Origin: a virus
Reading direction: 5' to 3' (one strand)
IMG/VR virus record: IMGVR_UViG_3300030109_000339
Coordinates: 1 to 24,524 of that record
DNA length: 24,524 nucleotides
Position 1 is the stretch's first letter, and the number at the start of each line of letters is the position of its first letter. This document shows positions 22,142 through 24,524 of the stretch, one piece after another. A program made the translations under genes and the position numbers. The notes under the pieces are model-generated. The model was not told the DNA's origin. It made no database searches and was given only the letters and a program-made list of their open reading frames with translations.

Positions 22142-22708
22142 ATGCCAATAACGTCTTTAAAGTTCAGACCAGGTATTAACAAAGAAACAACGTCTTATAC
22201 GAACAAAGGTGGGTGGAACGATTGTGATAAAGTTCGTTTTCGTTTTGGTTACCCAGAGAAACTTGGTGGTTGGGAAAAATATTCACCAAACACTTTTCTT
22301 GGAGTCTCTCGATCTTTACACGCTTGGGCAAATCTGCAAGGAAATGAGTATTTAGGTGTTGGAACAGAAATAAAATTTTATATTGAAGAGTCACAAAGTT
22401 ACAATGATATCACGCCACTAAGACGAAAAGTGCTTAATGGTGAGGTCGTGTTTGATATAAATGGCAATGCTATTGCCTTTGCCGTGACTGGCGTAACAGG
22501 AACCACGGGTCTTGGAGAAGAAGTGATAAACGCACAATCTAATGATACATTAGCTCCAGCTTTACCAACTGGTGTGAGTTCGACTGGAGAAATTGGCACT
22601 GTTACATTTAACTTAGAAAATCCTGCAATGGCTAGTGCGTTGGGTGAAGTTACTATTGAAACGACCAATGGAGACGTAACTGTAACCGATTTTAGGAATG
22701 AATCTTAA
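22142..22708 (+). CDS. N-terminal part of tail hub/tube protein, ending in adhesin-type repeats
   Basis: A 188-residue protein. Residues 1-95 have the conserved start of P22 gp10/T7 gp12-like tail proteins as seen in marine phages: LKFRPGINKETTSYTNKGGW, RFRFGYPEKLGGWEKY, LGVGTEIKFYIEE and YNDITPLR. From about 110 it changes to VTGVTGTTGLG and PTGVSSTGEIGTVTF, which are repeats of the neighbouring 1066-residue adhesin. The stop is in a TAATG that starts the next gene, which looks like the continuation of the same family. The gene therefore appears divided at a repeat insertion. Confidence 0.75.
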   Translation: MPITSLKFRPGINKETTSYTNKGGWNDCDKVRFRFGYPEKLGGWEKYSPNTFLGVSRSLHAWANLQGNEYLGVGTEIKFYIEESQSYNDITPLRRKVLNGEVVFDINGNAIAFAVTGVTGTTGLGEEVINAQSNDTLAPALPTGVSSTGEIGTVTFNLENPAMASALGEVTIETTNGDVTVTDFRNES

Positions 22709-24524
22709 TGGCAATTACTTTTATAACTGCAACTGATAGCACAACTGTAACTGTAAATGATGAGTCTCATGGTGCGTTGGTGGGAGATTTTGTTACATTT
22801 GCAAATGCTAACACTGGTAATTCAACTTTAAACGCACAACTGGACATAGAACATGAAATACAAAGTGTTCCTACAAGAAACACTTACACAATAACTTTAG
22901 CATCAAATGCTGCTGCTGCACTGTCTAGTGCGGGCTCAGTTAATGCAGATTATCAATTAAACATAGGCATAAATACAGTTGTTCCAGGAAGTGGTTGGGG
23001 TGCAGGACCTTGGAATGGTGAGTTAAACACAACGACTTTATCTACAACTTTAGCAGAGGAACTAGAGAAAGATGAAACGGCAATAGATGTTACAGATGCT
23101 ACAGGTATTGCAAGCACTGATGTCATTCAAGTAAGAGGGGAGCTTATGCTTGTTACAAATGTAAGCACTAATACCTTAACTGTTACAAGAGGGCATGGAG
23201 TCACAACTCAAGTAAATGACGAGGCAGGTGTTGGAACTCCTGCAACTATTACTCCTAACACAGTTCGTTTAGCTTTAGGTAATGCCGCAGCAAGTGATGA
23301 TTATGTTACTTTGATTAATGGTAGTGATTTAACTTCAGACACTTCGGCAACTACAGTGACTGTAGACTCAACTGCATCATTTGAATCAAGTGGTTTTTTA
23401 AAAATAGAAGATGAAATAATACAGTATACAGGTAAAACAAGCACAACTTTTACTGGTTTAATTAGAGGTAGTGCAGGCACAACAGCTACAACTCATGCTG
23501 ATAATGTTGCGGTCTTTGAGGCTAGTGGTGGAATTGGTATAGAGGCAACTGAAACAGCAGGCACGGGTGGCACTTTACGTTTATGGTCACAAGATAATTT
23601 TGGTGAAGATTTAATCTTTAATGAACGAGATGGTGCTGTTTTTTATTGGGACAAAACATTGGGACTTACTTCAAGAGCACAAAATTTAATAGAACTGTCT
23701 GATCAAGCACCAACAAAATCAAGAAAAGTTATAGTGTCTGAAAGAGATCGTCATGTTATTTGTTTTGGTGCAAATCCAATAGGTCAAACTGCACAAGACA
23801 GATTGTTAATTAGATTTAGTTCGCAAGAAAACCCATTTCTCTGGACTCCTACTGCAACCAATACTGCTGGTGACTTAAGAGTAGGTTCTGGTTCTGAAAT
23901 TATTACGGCAGTTAAAACAAGACGAGAAATGATTGTATTGACTGACACTTCTGTGTTTTCAATGCAATTTATCGGTCCACCTTTTACTTTTGGTATTAAT
24001 CAACTTGCTAGTAACATTACTGTTCGTGGGTTTAATAGTGCTGTTGCCGTAGGTGACGCTGTTTTTTGGATGGGATATGATCGTTTTTATATTTATGATG
24101 GTCGTGTTCAAGTTATCCCTTGTTCTGTTAGAGATCATGTTTTTCAAGATTTTAATGAAACACAAACTGATAAAATATATGCAGGTGTAAACTCAGCTTT
24201 TGGAGAAGTGTTTTGGTTTTACCCATCACAAACAAATTCTCTATCAAATAATGGCACTGGCGAAAATGACAAATATGTGGTTTATAATTACGACCAAAAA
24301 ATTTGGTATGTCGGTAGTCTTGCACGGAGTTCTTGGATAGACAGAGGTGTATATCAATACCCAATGGCAACAGACTCTAATCTTGTCTACAACCATGAAA
24401 AAGGTAATGACAATGATGGCACTGCGTTTACATCATTTATAGAATCGAGTCCTATAGACATTCAAGATGGAGATCAATTTGTATTTTTAAGACGAATGTT
24501 ACCTGATGTAAGTTTTGACAATAG
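22708..24524 (+). CDS. C-terminal part of tail hub/tube protein (P22 gp10/T7 gp12-like), runs off window
   Basis: An open frame from the ATG at 22708 to the end of the window with no stop (605 codons seen). The N-terminal MAITFITATDSTTVTVNDES then SHGALVGDFVTF is normally internal in relatives as I recall them. Then come a GWGAGPWNG motif (about 94-102) and two copies of a 45-50-residue beta module (about 120-170 and 212-262). The hub body follows: LRLWSQDNFGEDLIFN, WTPTATNTAGDLRVGSGSEI, MQFIGPPFTFGIN and DKYVVYNYDQKIWYVG. It is likely a propeller-like tail nozzle or hub protein. In-frame TGA at 22699-22701 prevents any start further upstream. Confidence 0.85.
   Translation, partial: MAITFITATDSTTVTVNDESHGALVGDFVTFANANTGNSTLNAQLDIEHEIQSVPTRNTYTITLASNAAAALSSAGSVNADYQLNIGINTVVPGSGWGAGPWNGELNTTTLSTTLAEELEKDETAIDVTDATGIASTDVIQVRGELMLVTNVSTNTLTVTRGHGVTTQVNDEAGVGTPATITPNTVRLALGNAAASDDYVTLINGSDLTSDTSATTVTVDSTASFESSGFLKIEDEIIQYTGKTSTTFTGLIRGSAGTTATTHADNVAVFEASGGIGIEATETAGTGGTLRLWSQDNFGEDLIFNERDGAVFYWDKTLGLTSRAQNLIELSDQAPTKSRKVIVSERDRHVICFGANPIGQTAQDRLLIRFSSQENPFLWTPTATNTAGDLRVGSGSEIITAVKTRREMIVLTDTSVFSMQFIGPPFTFGINQLASNITVRGFNSAVAVGDAVFWMGYDRFYIYDGRVQVIPCSVRDHVFQDFNETQTDKIYAGVNSAFGEVFWFYPSQTNSLSNNGTGENDKYVVYNYDQKIWYVGSLARSSWIDRGVYQYPMATDSNLVYNHEKGNDNDGTAFTSFIESSPIDIQDGDQFVFLRRMLPDVSFDN

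Noticed and set aside
22399-22668. Minus-strand frame across the tail-hub repeat region
   Set aside because: Val/Thr/Pro-rich minus frames appear opposite every VTGV repeat block and are reverse-complement shadows.
1-24524. tRNA genes, integrase, insertion sequences or attachment sites
   Set aside because: No cloverleaf-like sequence, recombinase motif or flanking repeat was seen on reading; a tRNAscan run would settle the tRNA question.

Overview
This window is the virion-building (late) arm of a tailed-phage genome. All recognisable genes lie on the + strand and are packed head to tail, mostly joined by ATGA or TAATG overlaps or gaps under 30 nt. The DNA is AT-rich. I recognise many of the proteins as families common in uncultured marine phage genomes. 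The holin resembles the three-TM type of alphaproteobacterial gene transfer agents, which with the base composition suggests a marine bacterial host, possibly alphaproteobacterial. I see a large P22-type portal, neck adaptors and a tail-hub protein, but no tape-measure, tail-tube or sheath gene. A short-tailed (podovirus-like) particle is therefore the best reading, by inference. No integrase, tRNA, CRISPR or insertion sequence was seen.

Layout: (1) 1-4220: 3' part of terminase large subunit, two small Lys/Gly-rich proteins (one with an EF-hand loop), and the portal. (2) 4224-6669: small genes including a nested overlapping pair, membrane proteins (one with a perfect EF-hand loop), a GTA-type holin and a mini zinc-ribbon protein; this is probably the lysis/accessory block. 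(3) 6662-10062: GroES-like co-chaperonin, scaffold, head-associated protein, decoration-like protein and major capsid protein, closed by a strong intrinsic terminator at 10082-10109. (4) 10174-13189: two structural proteins, then a run of very basic small proteins, including a second nested overlapping pair and a Met/Gly/Lys repeat protein. (5) 13189-17072: head-tail adaptor, neck proteins, a Rossmann/glycosyltransferase-like protein, a hypothetical and small structural proteins. (6) 17087-24524: a 1066-aa modular tail protein (carbohydrate-binding-like domain, about 20-residue repeats, large inserted domain, cupredoxin-like domain, 30-bp tandem repeats), tail fibre, small fibre-like proteins, and a tail-hub protein that here is divided into two genes at a TAATG junction.

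How it works together: terminase packages DNA through the portal into a capsid assembled from coat on scaffold, probably folded with help from the phage GroES. Adaptor and hub proteins close the neck and carry the adhesins, and the holin releases progeny. The most unusual points are the divided tail-hub gene whose first half ends in the repeat module of the adjacent adhesin, a copper-site-like motif in the adhesin, two overlapping small-gene pairs with a ribosome-binding site for each member, and a zinc-ribbon gene whose reading frame extends upstream to an ATA that overlaps the holin stop codon.
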